NCBI GenBank assembly: GCA_002083655.1
Contig: MSXR01000001.1
Location: 248,001 to 312,000, forward strand
From: Proteobacteria bacterium ST_bin14
GTDB taxonomy: Bacteria; Pseudomonadota; Alphaproteobacteria; Sphingomonadales; Sphingomonadaceae
Reading direction: 5' to 3'
DNA length: 64,000 nucleotides
Below the pieces are notes generated by a model. It saw only the letters and a program-made list of their open reading frames with translations. It was not told where the DNA came from and did not search any database. Shown piece by piece: positions 51,109 to 60,236 of this stretch. The translations under genes and the position numbers were made by a program. How positions within the stretch are numbered: position 1 is the first letter of the stretch; each line of letters opens with the position of its first letter.

Positions 51109-53016
51109 ATGAAGCCCCAATTTCTGTTGATCGCCTCCGCTGCACTCCTTGCCTCGCCGATCGCCGCGCAACAGGCCACATTTCCGCCCAGCGACATTCC
51201 CGCAGACTTTGCCGTGCCAATCGACGCGCGCGATTATGTGAAGCGCGAGGCGATGATTCCCATGCGGGACGGCACCAAGCTGTACACCGTCATCGTGTTC
51301 CCCAAGGGGCTCACCAACGCGCCGATCGTGCTGACGCGCACGCCCTATAATGCCAAGGCGCGGGCAAAGCGGATGGACAGCCCATCGATTCTGTCAACAT
51401 TGCCCCTTGCCGACGAAGCATTTGTGAAGGCGGGTTACATCCGCGTCTATCAGGATGTGCGCGGCAAATACGGGTCGGAGGGGGATTACATCGTTACCCG
51501 CCCGGTGCGCGGGCCGCTGAATCCAACTGCCACCGATCATGTCACTGATGCCTATGACACAATCGACTGGCTGGTGAACAAGGCCAATCTGCCGGAATCA
51601 AACGGTCGCGTCGGCATGATCGGATCATCCTATGAAGGTTTTACGGTGGTGATGGCGCTGCTCGCGCCACACCCCGCGCTAAAGGTTGCCGCACCCGAGA
51701 GCCCGATGATCGACGGCTGGATGGGCGATGATTGGTTCCATTACGGCGCGTTCCGGCTCGCCAATATCGGCTGGGTGGGATCGCAGACCGGTTACAAAGG
51801 CGACGGCAAGGAACCCGCGACGGGCATTTACGATAATTATGAGGAGTTTCGTCGACTCGGCGGTGCCAATGAATGGGCCAAACGATCGGGTTTTGATCAG
51901 CTGCCCGCATGGCAAAAGATGGTGGCGCACACCGCCTATGACAGCTTTTGGCAGGGCCAGGCGCTCGACAAGCTGCTTGCGGCCAACCCCTCCAACGTGC
52001 CGACATTATGGGAGCAGGGGCTGTGGGATCAGGAGGATATTTACGGCGCCATCACCGCTTGGGAGGCGCTGAAGGCCAAGGGCAAGCTGGGCAATAATTT
52101 TCTCGTTATGGGGCCATGGCGGCACAGCCAGGTTAACCGCGAGGGGCGCGAGTTGGGGCCATTGAAATGGAGTGGCGATACCGCAGCCCAGTTCCGCGAC
52201 GACATGGTGCTGCCGCTGTTCGACCAATATCTGAAAGACGGCCCGCCCGCCAAGCAGGCGGCAGCGACGATCTACAATACCGGCGAGAATAAGTGGGAGC
52301 ATTTCGCCAACTGGCCGCTTGCCTGTGAACAGGGGTGTGCCGCGCCGTTAACACCCATCTACCTTCAGGCCGGTGGGCAACTGGGCTTTGATAAGGGTGC
52401 GCCGGGCAGTGACAGCTATGTTGCCGATCCCGATAAGCCCGTGCCGCATCTGCCGCGCCCGGTGAATTTTGGGGACGGACGCTGGAATGACTGGTTGGTC
52501 AGCGACCAGCGCCACGCCGATGGTCGTCCCGACGTTGAAACCTATATCACCGGCGCGCTGACAGCGCCGATGCGCCTGTCAGGCGCGCCAATTGCCGATA
52601 TCTATGCCAAGACGACCGGCACTGACGGTGACTTTGTGGTCAAGCTGATCGATGTTTACCCCGATGAAGTACCGGGCGACGCCAAAATGGGCGGTTATCA
52701 GCTCGCCGTCAGCCTCGACATTTTCCGGGGCAGATATCGCGACAGTTTCGAAAAGCCGAGCGCAATTCCGGCGGGCAAGACCCAGCGTTATCGCTTTCGC
52801 CTGCCTGTGGTGAACCACGTGTTTCAGCCGGGGCACAGGGTGATGGTGCAGGTTCAGTCGAGCCTGTTTCCGCTATATGATCGCAATCCGCAGAAATTTG
52901 TCCCGAATATCTTTCTCGCCCAAAAGGCCGATTTTCAGAAAGCAACGGTCACGCTGGAACGCGGCGGATCGGCTGCCAGCGCGGTATGGTTGCCGCTGGT
53001 GCCGGCAAGCAAATGA
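51109..53016 (+). CDS. CocE/NonD-type hydrolase, secreted
   Basis: Protein of 635 aa with signal peptide MKPQFLLIASAALLASPIAAQ. Alpha/beta hydrolase with nucleophile Ser in RVGMIGSSYEGFTVV, a helical cap and the C-terminal beta-sandwich (PAGKTQRYRFRLPVVNHVFQPGHRVMVQVQSS). The family includes cocaine esterase and alpha-amino acid ester hydrolases; X-Pro dipeptidyl peptidases are related. The natural substrate is unknown; periplasmic location is expected. Confidence 0.92.
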   Translation: MKPQFLLIASAALLASPIAAQQATFPPSDIPADFAVPIDARDYVKREAMIPMRDGTKLYTVIVFPKGLTNAPIVLTRTPYNAKARAKRMDSPSILSTLPLADEAFVKAGYIRVYQDVRGKYGSEGDYIVTRPVRGPLNPTATDHVTDAYDTIDWLVNKANLPESNGRVGMIGSSYEGFTVVMALLAPHPALKVAAPESPMIDGWMGDDWFHYGAFRLANIGWVGSQTGYKGDGKEPATGIYDNYEEFRRLGGANEWAKRSGFDQLPAWQKMVAHTAYDSFWQGQALDKLLAANPSNVPTLWEQGLWDQEDIYGAITAWEALKAKGKLGNNFLVMGPWRHSQVNREGRELGPLKWSGDTAAQFRDDMVLPLFDQYLKDGPPAKQAAATIYNTGENKWEHFANWPLACEQGCAAPLTPIYLQAGGQLGFDKGAPGSDSYVADPDKPVPHLPRPVNFGDGRWNDWLVSDQRHADGRPDVETYITGALTAPMRLSGAPIADIYAKTTGTDGDFVVKLIDVYPDEVPGDAKMGGYQLAVSLDIFRGRYRDSFEKPSAIPAGKTQRYRFRLPVVNHVFQPGHRVMVQVQSSLFPLYDRNPQKFVPNIFLAQKADFQKATVTLERGGSAASAVWLPLVPASK

Positions 53017-53044
53017 GCTGACGCTGCCGTCGCACCGGCGTTCC

Positions 53045-54337
53045 TCACGCAGTCCATTCGGCGAGGCTTGGCTCATCGCCGATCAGCGCCAACCCGTGCG
53101 CGATTGACGTGAGTTCACCGCCGGTCGCGATCCGGTCTGCACCAAAGCGCCTGTCGAATATCGCCCGGATCACCGGGATTAGCGATGATCCGCCGGTCAG
53201 GAACACGCGATCCACCTGATCGGCGGTGATGCCCGCCCGCGCCAGGGCGACGTCCATCGCCTCCTCAATCAGCACCAGATCGTCAGCGATCCAGCGCTCA
53301 AAATCCTCGCGGTTGACGCGCGCTGATATGTCGACGCCGCCACCGGCAAAGTTGAGCTCAGCGTGATCGGCTGCCGAAAGCGCGCGCTTCAGCTTGCCGA
53401 CTGCATCGTACAGCGGAAATCCCTGTTCATGCTCGATCAGCGCGATCATCCGGCCGATCGGCTCAGGATCAAGCGCATTACGGTGAAGCTTGCGCAGTTC
53501 ATCCAGCGTGCGCCGGTTGCGCATCAGCGCCAGCCGTGACCAATCGGCAAAATCCGCAAAATACCCGCCCGGTATCTCCAGCTCCTTACCGAACGACCGG
53601 TAGCTGCCGCCCTTGCCCAGCAATGGCAAAACCAGCCGATCGATGATCCGCCGATCAAAGCGGTCGCCAGCAATCCCAACGCCTGATGACGACAGCGGAA
53701 TACAGCGCCGCTCCGCACCCGGTGCGGCGACGCGCACAACCGAGAAATCCGTGGTGCCACCGCCAAAGTCAGCGACCAGCAACGTGGCTGGTTCGGCAAG
53801 CCGCGATGCATAGCTGAACGCTGCACCCAACGGCTCGTACACAAAGTGAAGGTCGAGCCCGAAGCCCTCGAGCATCAGATTATATCGCTGGCGCGCCAAG
53901 GCGGGATCGGGGCGGGCGCCGACATATTCAACAGGTCGCCCAACCACGACCCGGCGCGGCCGGGAATCGAGCGCACCGCCTGCATGCGCGACCAGTTTTT
54001 GCAGGAATAACCGGCCAAAATCCTCAAATCGGAAATTGCGGCCAAAGATCTGCGCGCGCTCAAACAGGGTGCTGGCCGCCACGCTTTTGAACGACTGGAC
54101 AAACCGGCTGTCGAGCGGCGATTGAAGATATTCCGCGATGGCCCAGGGTCCGGCTTCATGCGCCACCCCGTTCCAGCCGCGTTCTTCCTCCCAGAAGCAA
54201 AGGGCTGATCGAAACACCGCTCCAGTCGATTCTTCGCCAGCAAATTCGATCAGACGTGAGCCACCGCAGCCATCGCTCACCGCGACAACAGTGTTGGTCG
54301 TGCCAAAATCGAGCCCAAGCGCGGTTGCCGGCGTCAC
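53045..54337 (-). CDS. Hsp70-family protein, YegD-like
   Basis: Protein of 430 aa. Actin/Hsp70 ATPase fold: ALGLDFGTTNTVVAVSDG (phosphate 1), LLVADFGGGTTDFSVV (phosphate 2), and VFLTGGSSLIPVIRAIFDRRFG (adenosine). It lacks the substrate-binding domain of DnaK, as do YegD-like proteins. Its client is unknown. It is convergent with the CocE gene. Confidence 0.9.
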   Translation of the reverse strand: MTPATALGLDFGTTNTVVAVSDGCGGSRLIEFAGEESTGAVFRSALCFWEEERGWNGVAHEAGPWAIAEYLQSPLDSRFVQSFKSVAASTLFERAQIFGRNFRFEDFGRLFLQKLVAHAGGALDSRPRRVVVGRPVEYVGARPDPALARQRYNLMLEGFGLDLHFVYEPLGAAFSYASRLAEPATLLVADFGGGTTDFSVVRVAAPGAERRCIPLSSSGVGIAGDRFDRRIIDRLVLPLLGKGGSYRSFGKELEIPGGYFADFADWSRLALMRNRRTLDELRKLHRNALDPEPIGRMIALIEHEQGFPLYDAVGKLKRALSAADHAELNFAGGGVDISARVNREDFERWIADDLVLIEEAMDVALARAGITADQVDRVFLTGGSSLIPVIRAIFDRRFGADRIATGGELTSIAHGLALIGDEPSLAEWTA

Positions 54338-54462
54338 ATGAAATCCCTTTTGGCTTGGCGCCGGAACGGCGGGCAGCGCCTATTGCATGGCGCTTGGCAG
54401 GTCGCAAGTTGGGGGGGCGATCAGCAAATTATCATGCGTTGATCGGTCGATCCCGCTGCTTG

Positions 54463-55350
54463 CTACAACCAGGCCCGCATCGCGGTGTTGACGGCGTCGG
54501 GTGCTTCCCACGGGACAAAATGGCCCGCGTCCACCTTTACCAGGGTCATTTGCGGCACCAGTTCTGTCAGCCCAACCAACTGGCTGGGCTTTAACGCCGT
54601 GTCGGCCATGCCCCAGATGATCAGCGCCGGCATGGCGAGCGGGGCAAAGGGCTTGTCAAGAAAGGCGGGGCGGGGTGGTTCTTCGTCCATGGCGGGAACG
54701 ATGATCGGGCTGGCGCGGTACCAGTTGTACATGCCGGTCAACGCGCCCGGCTGGGCCCATTGATCGAGGTAGAAGGGGCGTTCCAGCGCCAGCTTGGCCT
54801 GATCGGCATGGCCGACAAAGGTCTTCGCGAAATAGGCCTCAACGCCAATCTCGGCGATATGCCCTTCCAGATCGGGGTTGCGGAACGCGCGGATATACTG
54901 GCTGGCGGCACGCTGATCGGGGTCGTCAAACATGGTTCGTTGAAAGATCAGCGGGTGCGGCGCATTGATGATGATCAGTCGTTCAACCCGGTCGGGCCGG
55001 TTCAGCGCGGCCATCCACGCCACCGCGCCGCCCCAATCATGCCCCACCAGCGTGAAGCGATCGATGCCGAAATGATCAGCCAGCGCGAGCAGATCAGCAA
55101 GCAGCTTTGCCGGCGCATAATCACTGACCGCCGCCGGTTTGGATGACCGGGCAAAGCCGCGCTGATCGGGGGCAATCACGAAATGTGTTTTGGCGAGTTC
55201 AGGTATCTGGTGCCGCCAAGTGCGATGCGATTCGGGAAAACCGTGCAGCAAAATGATCGCCGGATGGCCGGGATCCCCTGCAACCGCCACATCGAGTTCA
55301 ACCCCGGTTGGCAGGGTAATACGCTGCTGCGGAAAACGGGTTGCCATCAT
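54463..55350 (-). CDS. Alpha/beta hydrolase, epoxide hydrolase/dehalogenase type
   Basis: Protein of 295 aa with LLHGFPESHRTWRHQIPELA at the start (oxyanion HGFPE), nucleophile Asp in LVGHDWGGAVAW, and the terminal VDAGHFVPWEAPDAV (His). An Asp nucleophile in GHDWGG points to epoxide hydrolase or haloacetate-dehalogenase activity rather than an esterase. GAAGGA precedes ATG 55350. Neighbouring genes do not suggest a pathway. Confidence 0.9.
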   Translation of the reverse strand: MMATRFPQQRITLPTGVELDVAVAGDPGHPAIILLHGFPESHRTWRHQIPELAKTHFVIAPDQRGFARSSKPAAVSDYAPAKLLADLLALADHFGIDRFTLVGHDWGGAVAWMAALNRPDRVERLIIINAPHPLIFQRTMFDDPDQRAASQYIRAFRNPDLEGHIAEIGVEAYFAKTFVGHADQAKLALERPFYLDQWAQPGALTGMYNWYRASPIIVPAMDEEPPRPAFLDKPFAPLAMPALIIWGMADTALKPSQLVGLTELVPQMTLVKVDAGHFVPWEAPDAVNTAMRAWL

Positions 55351-55388
55351 TTGTCCTTCAGTGCTGTCGGGACTGGGCAGATTAATCC

Positions 55389-55838
55389 TCACGATGCGCC
55401 CTGAAGCAATGAATCCAGCAGCGCCACAATGTCTTCGGGAAAGATCGTTTCGGGCCAATCGGCCAGTTCGGCGCGGGTGAACCAGCGCCAGCCCGCCATC
55501 ACGCGTCGTTCCAGATCGGTGTGGCCATGGGTTGCAATCTCGGTGGTGGCGGTACGGATCAGGAAATAGCGTTCATCGGCAAATACCGCATCACCCTCCA
55601 GCGTGATAAACTCCACCTCGCGCCGCGCGACTTGCGGGCCGGGATCAAGATCAAAACCGGTTTCCTCCATCAACTCGCGTCGGGCCGCTGCTTCATAGCT
55701 TTCGCCTGGATCACACCCACCACCCGCCGTGGCCCAAAAGGGCGGTCGATCATCAGCGGCAAAACGGAACATCAGCAGCCGATAGTCGGGATCGAGCAGC
55801 AGCAGCCGCGCGGCTGGCCGGGGCAGGCGTGCGGTCAT
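55389..55838 (-). CDS. Nudix hydrolase
   Basis: Protein of 149 aa with the Nudix box in GGGCDPGESYEAAARRELMEETGF, giving the Mg-binding REx2EE core. It hydrolyses nucleoside diphosphate derivatives; the substrate is unclear. Its ATG overlaps the BolA stop by 4 nt, so the two are coupled. Confidence 0.93.
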   Translation of the reverse strand: MTARLPRPAARLLLLDPDYRLLMFRFAADDRPPFWATAGGGCDPGESYEAAARRELMEETGFDLDPGPQVARREVEFITLEGDAVFADERYFLIRTATTEIATHGHTDLERRVMAGWRWFTRAELADWPETIFPEDIVALLDSLLQGAS

Positions 55839-56122
55839 GCGTCTTGCGGAGGACGCGCCTTGATCGCGAGCGCGTGCACGGTTCCGTCCATCAGATCGCC
55901 CAGTGCCTGATTCACCAATCGCTGCTGCCCGACGCGGGATTGGCCGACAAAGGCAGCGCTTTCGATGATAACGGTGAAGTGCGATTCGCCCGATCCGTCA
56001 TCGCCCATATGGCCGGAATGCTGGGCGCTATCGTTGATCACCTCCAGCAACGTGGGTTCAAGCGCGCCGGCAAGACGGCGGGCAATTTCGCTGGCGACGG
56101 GGCCGGTGGCAGACTGTGTCAT
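55835..56122 (-). CDS. BolA family protein
   Basis: Protein of 95 aa. GDDGSGESHFTVIIESAAFVGQSRVGQQRLVNQALGDLM has the conserved SHF and the RV..R.VN.AL of BolA. BolA proteins work with monothiol glutaredoxins in Fe-S handling. The start at ATG 56122 opens MTQSATG...; the long upstream frame belongs to the opposite gene. Divergent from the J-domain gene. Confidence 0.92.
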   Translation of the reverse strand: MTQSATGPVASEIARRLAGALEPTLLEVINDSAQHSGHMGDDGSGESHFTVIIESAAFVGQSRVGQQRLVNQALGDLMDGTVHALAIKARPPQDA

Positions 56123-56161
56123 GCGCCCTATATAGACGGTTTTCGGGTTGTGGGGAGCCGT

Positions 56162-56767
56162 GTGACGCAAGAAGGTGAAAAGAAGGATCGCCCCAAGCCG
56201 CGCTTTCATGGCCGCGTTGAGGGGAGCGGAACAGCGTGTATGGAACCCGGCTGCGACGCGCCGGGTGAATTCCGTGCGCCGCATCCCGCAGGGGCCAGCT
56301 TTCGCGATCAGCCCGCCCCGTACCGTTGGTTCTGCCTGGAACATGTGCGCGCGTTCAACGCGCGGTATAATTATTTTGCGGGGATGAGCGTTGATGAGAT
56401 CAACGCCGCCCAGCGCCCCTATGCCGGGTGGGAAACAGAGACGCGCGCCTTTGCGACTGGCGGTGCAGATCGCCCGCCCGCCTGGGCCGATTTCGCCGAT
56501 CCACTCGACGCCATCGGCGCGCGGTTTCGCGCACGGGCAGCGGCAGCGCGCAAGGATGGTCGGCCCTTGTCAGAAGCTGATCGCCGGTCATTGCGGGTGC
56601 TGGGCCTGGCCGCCGATGTCGATCGGCGTGCCCTGCGGGAGCGCTATGCAGAGCTGGTCCGCCGTTATCACCCTGATCGCAATGGCGGCGACCGTAGTTT
56701 TGAACGGCAACTGCAGGACGTGATTGCAGCCTATCAGCAGCTAAAGGGTGCAGCGGCCTTTGCCTGA
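56162..56767 (+). CDS. J-domain protein (DnaJ-like), GTG start
   Basis: Protein of 201 aa from GTG 56162: TQEGEKKDRPKPRFHGRVEGSG. The N-terminal part has Cys pairs (CMEPGCDAPGEF and WFCLEHV) as in a DnaJ-like family usual in alphaproteobacteria; the C-terminal 65 residues form the J domain with HPD in LVRRYHPDRNGG. It should stimulate a DnaK-type ATPase. The upstream open frame to 55829 is the BolA shadow. Confidence 0.85.
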   Translation: MTQEGEKKDRPKPRFHGRVEGSGTACMEPGCDAPGEFRAPHPAGASFRDQPAPYRWFCLEHVRAFNARYNYFAGMSVDEINAAQRPYAGWETETRAFATGGADRPPAWADFADPLDAIGARFRARAAAARKDGRPLSEADRRSLRVLGLAADVDRRALRERYAELVRRYHPDRNGGDRSFERQLQDVIAAYQQLKGAAAFA

Positions 56768-56787
56768 TGGTGCTGGTGGACGAAGGA

Positions 56788-56808
56788 TTGGCCCAAGGCT
56801 TGGGCCAA
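56788..56808. terminator. Stem-loop between convergent J-domain and lipoprotein genes
   Basis: TTGGCCCAA and TTGGGCCAA around GGC. Lies in the 46-nt gap of two convergent genes; no T run, so only a probable terminator. Confidence 0.45.
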
Positions 56809-56813
56809 GTGTA

Positions 56814-57650
56814 TCAGCGGCGGCGGCAAATTCCCCGGCTGTCGCGGCTCGTGTTGCAGCCCCGGTCGGTTTGCGCCTGAATGCCCGCGCAGCTATTGTT
56901 CACGCTGCATTGTGAACTAAGCCCCCGCGTTACGGAATCGCAGCGGTCCGCAAGCTGGCTGGCGGCGGCAAAGCCGATTTCGCTAATGCAACTGCGCTGC
57001 TCATGCTGGGGGCGGGGATGGCTGTCACCGCTGCGGCAATAGCTTTTGTTGCCATGGCGGTCATCGCAATCATGGGCACGACGCGGCACCCATTTTACCG
57101 GGCGCTTGGGCCGATAGTGAGAATGGTCCGGATTTACCCATGGCTTGGCATAGGTCGATCGGCCGTCCAGATAGCGATGATAGGCGGTGGCGACGCAGGC
57201 GATATCTTCGCACGCATTGCGTTCCCCCAGGAAAGCATTTTGCTGCGCGATCAGCACGCTGACGCGTTCGGGAGAAGCGACACGCCGAGCGGCTTCCCAT
57301 TGCAGGGCAAGCTTGCGGTGGAGCAGCCCCAGCGATTCATGCTCGCACACCAGCCACTGCGCGCGGCGCAACGCGCCCGAACAGGCATAATCAAGCGTCA
57401 GCCAATCCGAGGGTGATCCATAGGGCGATCCATAATCGTCATATATCTCACCCCGCTCGCGCCGTTCCCGCGCCGCGGCTGCGGCCTTGCGTTCACGCGC
57501 GATCCGCTGGTCATACATGCGTTGATCGTAGATACGCTGATCATAGCGCGCTCGGCTTTCGTCGCGCGAGCGGCCGTTCCACCAATCGCAGGAGCCAAGG
57601 CCAACCAACATGCCGGTCAGGCCAATCAGAAGAAGCAGTCTTTTGATCAC
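56814..57650 (-). CDS. LprI-like lipoprotein
   Basis: About 278 aa from GTG 57650, where GGGGGA precedes it; TTG 57662 is an alternative. MIKRLLLLIGLTGMLVGLGSC is a lipoprotein signal with lipobox LGSC. Then comes a linker with YDQRIYDQRMYDQRIARERK repeats, followed by a domain with spaced cysteines (YACSGALRRAQWLVCEHESL, NACEDIACVATAY) resembling LprI-type lysozyme inhibitor domains. The C-terminal 90 residues are Cys-rich and of unknown role. Convergent with the J-domain gene. Confidence 0.65.
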   Translation of the reverse strand: MIKRLLLLIGLTGMLVGLGSCDWWNGRSRDESRARYDQRIYDQRMYDQRIARERKAAAAARERRERGEIYDDYGSPYGSPSDWLTLDYACSGALRRAQWLVCEHESLGLLHRKLALQWEAARRVASPERVSVLIAQQNAFLGERNACEDIACVATAYHRYLDGRSTYAKPWVNPDHSHYRPKRPVKWVPRRAHDCDDRHGNKSYCRSGDSHPRPQHEQRSCISEIGFAAASQLADRCDSVTRGLSSQCSVNNSCAGIQAQTDRGCNTSRDSRGICRRR

Positions 57651-57998
57651 GACATCCCCCAATTTACTTATCCGGCGTCATGACGTCACTTTTGCACGAA
57701 AGCGGTCCGTATCAAAGGCGGAAATGATCACCGCGCCGATTTGTGCCGTGCATTTTGTGTTCGGGGTGGTCGTTTGGGCGGGCGTTTGCGCGGTGCGGGA
57801 GGTGAAGGGGGTACGGCCACGTAACGACCCTACGCCGCCTGCCCGCCACCGGGCAATCAGCAACCGTGCTGCTCCCGCCAATTTGGACCTGAACACCAAT
57901 TTGGACCCGAATCAGGGACGATTATGGACCGCGTCACCAAGACATCTCGACTTTGCGCGCGACGAACGGCTAGGGGAGGGGCACGAAAGGTCGATTGC
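57651..57998. other. Gene-free stretch before cobS
   Basis: About 350 nt. It contains CCAATTTGGACCTGAACA followed by a near repeat, and a motif resembling one in the palindromic element after hisD (CTCGACTTTGCGCGCGACGAACGG). No cobalamin-riboswitch-like structure was recognised. No gene on either strand. Confidence 0.55.
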
Positions 57999-59003
57999 AT
58001 GACAAACATCCCTAATACCCAGCCCGATAGCCGCGACACCACGATCATGGACGCCCCTGATAAGATGGTGAAAGTGCGCGACATGTTCGGCATCGATTCG
58101 GACATGGAAGTGCCGGCGTTCAGCGAAGCGGATGAGCGCGTGCCCGATCTTGATCCGTCCTATGTGTTCGATGCGGATACCACGCTGGCGATCTGCGCGG
58201 GCTTTGCGCATAACCGCCGGGTGATGGTGCAGGGCTATCACGGCACCGGCAAATCGACGCATATCGAACAGGTTGCCGCGCGGCTGAAATGGCCATGCAT
58301 CCGCATCAACCTGGACGCGCATATCAGCCGTATCGATCTGGTCGGTCGCGACGCGATTGTGCTGAAGGATGGCCAGCAGATCACCGAATTTCGTGAAGGC
58401 CTGCTCCCCTGGGCGCTGCAAACGCCGACGGCGTTGGTGTTTGACGAATATGATGCCGGGCGACCCGATGTGATGTTCGTTATCCAGCGCGTGCTGGAAT
58501 CAGAGGGGAAGCTGACGCTGCTCGATCAGAACCGGGTGATTCGCCCGAACCCGTGGTTCCGGCTGTTTGCCACCGCCAATACGGTCGGGCTTGGCGATAC
58601 CAGCGGGCTGTATCACGGTACGCAGCAGATCAACCAGGGCCAGATGGACCGGTGGAACATCGTCGTCACGCTCAACTATCTTCCGGCTGCGGTAGAGGCG
58701 CAGATCGTGCTCGCCAAATCGGGCGAATATGACAAGCCACACGGCAAGCAAGTGGTCGACAACATGGTTCGCGTGGCGGATTTGACGCGCAAGGGATTTA
58801 TCAACGGCGATATCTCCACCGTCATGAGCCCGCGCACCGTGATCACCTGGGCCCAAAACGCGCTGATCTTCGGCGATGTCGGCTTTGCGTTCCGCTTGAG
58901 CTTCCTCAACAAATGCGACGATGCAGAACGCGCGCTGGTGGCCGAATATTACCAGCGCGTGTTCGGCAAGGATTTGCCCGAAAGCGTGGTGGGGAAGAAC
59001 TGA
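57999..59003 (+). CDS. cobS: CobS-type AAA+ ATPase (cobaltochelatase subunit)
   Basis: AAA+ protein of 334 aa. Walker A GYHGTGKST near residue 80, Walker B ALVFDEYDAGRPDVMF, sensor I FRLFATANTVGLGDTSGLYHGT. With CobT and CobN it inserts cobalt into the corrin in the aerobic pathway. ATG 57999 opens the CobS family sequence. In related genomes cobT usually follows closely; here some 2.9 kb intervenes. The 3' half (58517-59003) has a partial second copy at 60721-61212. Confidence 0.93.
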   Translation: MTNIPNTQPDSRDTTIMDAPDKMVKVRDMFGIDSDMEVPAFSEADERVPDLDPSYVFDADTTLAICAGFAHNRRVMVQGYHGTGKSTHIEQVAARLKWPCIRINLDAHISRIDLVGRDAIVLKDGQQITEFREGLLPWALQTPTALVFDEYDAGRPDVMFVIQRVLESEGKLTLLDQNRVIRPNPWFRLFATANTVGLGDTSGLYHGTQQINQGQMDRWNIVVTLNYLPAAVEAQIVLAKSGEYDKPHGKQVVDNMVRVADLTRKGFINGDISTVMSPRTVITWAQNALIFGDVGFAFRLSFLNKCDDAERALVAEYYQRVFGKDLPESVVGKN

Positions 59004-59010
59004 GGCCTGT

Positions 59011-59271
59011 TCACGCGCACGGATCATGGTCGTAAAACTCGACAAGAAATCGCGCGCCCGGCTCCAACGCGACATGGTGGACGAGCTCGGGTGGAATGAC
59101 CCAGGTTTCGCCCTGGGTCAGCCGCTTCGAGCACGTCTCGCCCGCTTCATATAGCACAGCGCCCGCAGTCACGCGAAGGAGCCCCCAAGAGCCAGCCTTG
59201 ATGCTGTGATCGCGCAGCAGACCGGTCGGGACGGTCAAACTGTCGAATTCTATCGTGCTGCGATACGGCAT
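59011..59271 (-). CDS. DUF1971 (TehB-like cupin) protein
   Basis: Small cupin of 86 aa: MPYRSTIEFDSLTVPTGLLRDHSIKAGSWGLLRVTAGAVL, then TWVIPPELVHHVALEPGARFLVEFYDHD. DUF1971 occurs in TehB-like tellurite/NO-response proteins and beside haemoglobin genes. Start ATG 59271 opens the domain; a GAGGGCG lies upstream. Last gene of the minus-strand NsrR-controlled operon. Confidence 0.82.
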   Translation of the reverse strand: MPYRSTIEFDSLTVPTGLLRDHSIKAGSWGLLRVTAGAVLYEAGETCSKRLTQGETWVIPPELVHHVALEPGARFLVEFYDHDPCA

Positions 59272-59281
59272 CGCCACGCCC

Positions 59282-59707
59282 TCACGCACTTGCCAAGCTG
59301 ATGATGGCAATGGCGACGCCGAACAGTGCGATCATCAGCGGCACGGTCAGAATCTGCGCAAAGCCCGCACCATAGCTCAGCCGCCCGGTCAGCGTCTCAA
59401 AGTCGTGGGTTGCGGCGGGCGTGGCGGGCATCGTATCGCCGACCGTCTTGAGCACGGTTGCGGTGCCGAAATACATCGCCGCATAGGCCGCCGAAATGAC
59501 GATCACGAATACCGCGCCGCCGTCGCCGCGCGTGGCGGCGAGCATGGCGAGGAAAAACACGGCATAGGCGCCGAACATCACCGCCCAGATGCCGCGCGGC
59601 ATTTCGAAACTGCGCGACTCATGGCTGCGGTGCGCCAATTCGGGCGGCGGCGCGGTCTCGATCACGGTTGCGTAGGCGGGGTTAAAGGCGTTAACATCGA
59701 TTTTCAT
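59282..59707 (-). CDS. Membrane protein, unassigned, in the NsrR operon
   Basis: Protein of 141 aa with three hydrophobic segments (near residues 39-58, 62-85 and 115-138). No family recognised. It lies between the truncated haemoglobin and the cupin, with GAGGTGA before its ATG at 59707. Its position suggests a part in NO or nitrosative stress defence, by association only. Confidence 0.7.
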   Translation of the reverse strand: MKIDVNAFNPAYATVIETAPPPELAHRSHESRSFEMPRGIWAVMFGAYAVFFLAMLAATRGDGGAVFVIVISAAYAAMYFGTATVLKTVGDTMPATPAATHDFETLTGRLSYGAGFAQILTVPLMIALFGVAIAIISLASA

Positions 59708-59710
59708 GGT

Positions 59711-60157
59711 TCACCTCTTCGTCTGTGCGGCGGGCAAGATGCCGTCGCGGTGGATGGAAATGCCGAGCATCAGGCTGCGGGCGATGCGTTCGGCGCGCAG
59801 TTGGAGAAACGCTTCAGCTTCGGGCGTCGGCGCGAGATCGACCAAAGTCGTTTGCCACAGCGCGAGCCAACGTTCGAAATGCGCAGACGTAATCTCGCGG
59901 ATGGCAACATGCTTGAGCATCGGATTGCCGCGAAAGCGCCCGCCCTCGATCGCGACCGAGGCCCAGAAATCCTTCATGCGCGCCAGATGCGGCGCCCAGT
60001 TGGCGACGCGCGCAGCAAAGATCGGGCCGAGCGCTTCGTCAGCTTGGATGCGCGCGTAAAACCCCTCGACCAGCCGGTCGATCAGCGCGTCGTCGATGCC
60101 CGCACGGGCTGCGGCATCGTGCTTGTTATCGCGGGCCAGGGTCACATCGACGTTCAC
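59711..60157 (-). CDS. Group III truncated haemoglobin, GTG start
   Basis: Protein of 148 aa. IDDALIDRLVEGFYARIQADEALGPIFAARV at the N-terminus, then WAPHLARMKDFWASVAI and FRGNPMLKHVAIREITSAHFERWLALW with the proximal His of the group III family. GTG 60157 with GAGG 7 nt upstream. Binds NO or O2 and probably detoxifies NO. First gene of the minus-strand operon opposite to the NsrR gene. Confidence 0.9.
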   Translation of the reverse strand: MNVDVTLARDNKHDAAARAGIDDALIDRLVEGFYARIQADEALGPIFAARVANWAPHLARMKDFWASVAIEGGRFRGNPMLKHVAIREITSAHFERWLALWQTTLVDLAPTPEAEAFLQLRAERIARSLMLGISIHRDGILPAAQTKR

Positions 60158-60236
60158 GGCTAAACCTCATAAGATGCTTATCACTTGCATGATATAGGGC
60201 CATTGCATTTCAAATGCAATATTCTAAATGCATCTT
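60158..60236. promoter_or_regulatory. Divergent promoter with NsrR-type sites
   Basis: ATTGCATTTCAAATGCAAT (60202-60220) is a perfect 9-1-9 palindrome; AAATGCATCTT (60226-60236) is exactly the complement of the NsrR half-site AAGATGCATTT; AAGATGCTTAT (60171-60181) is a further half-site. These lie between the haemoglobin and regulator genes, the last touching the regulator start codon. Confidence 0.75.

Noticed and set aside
57651..57998. Cobalamin riboswitch before cobS
   Set aside because: The conserved B12-box sequence was not recognised in this spacer on either strand.
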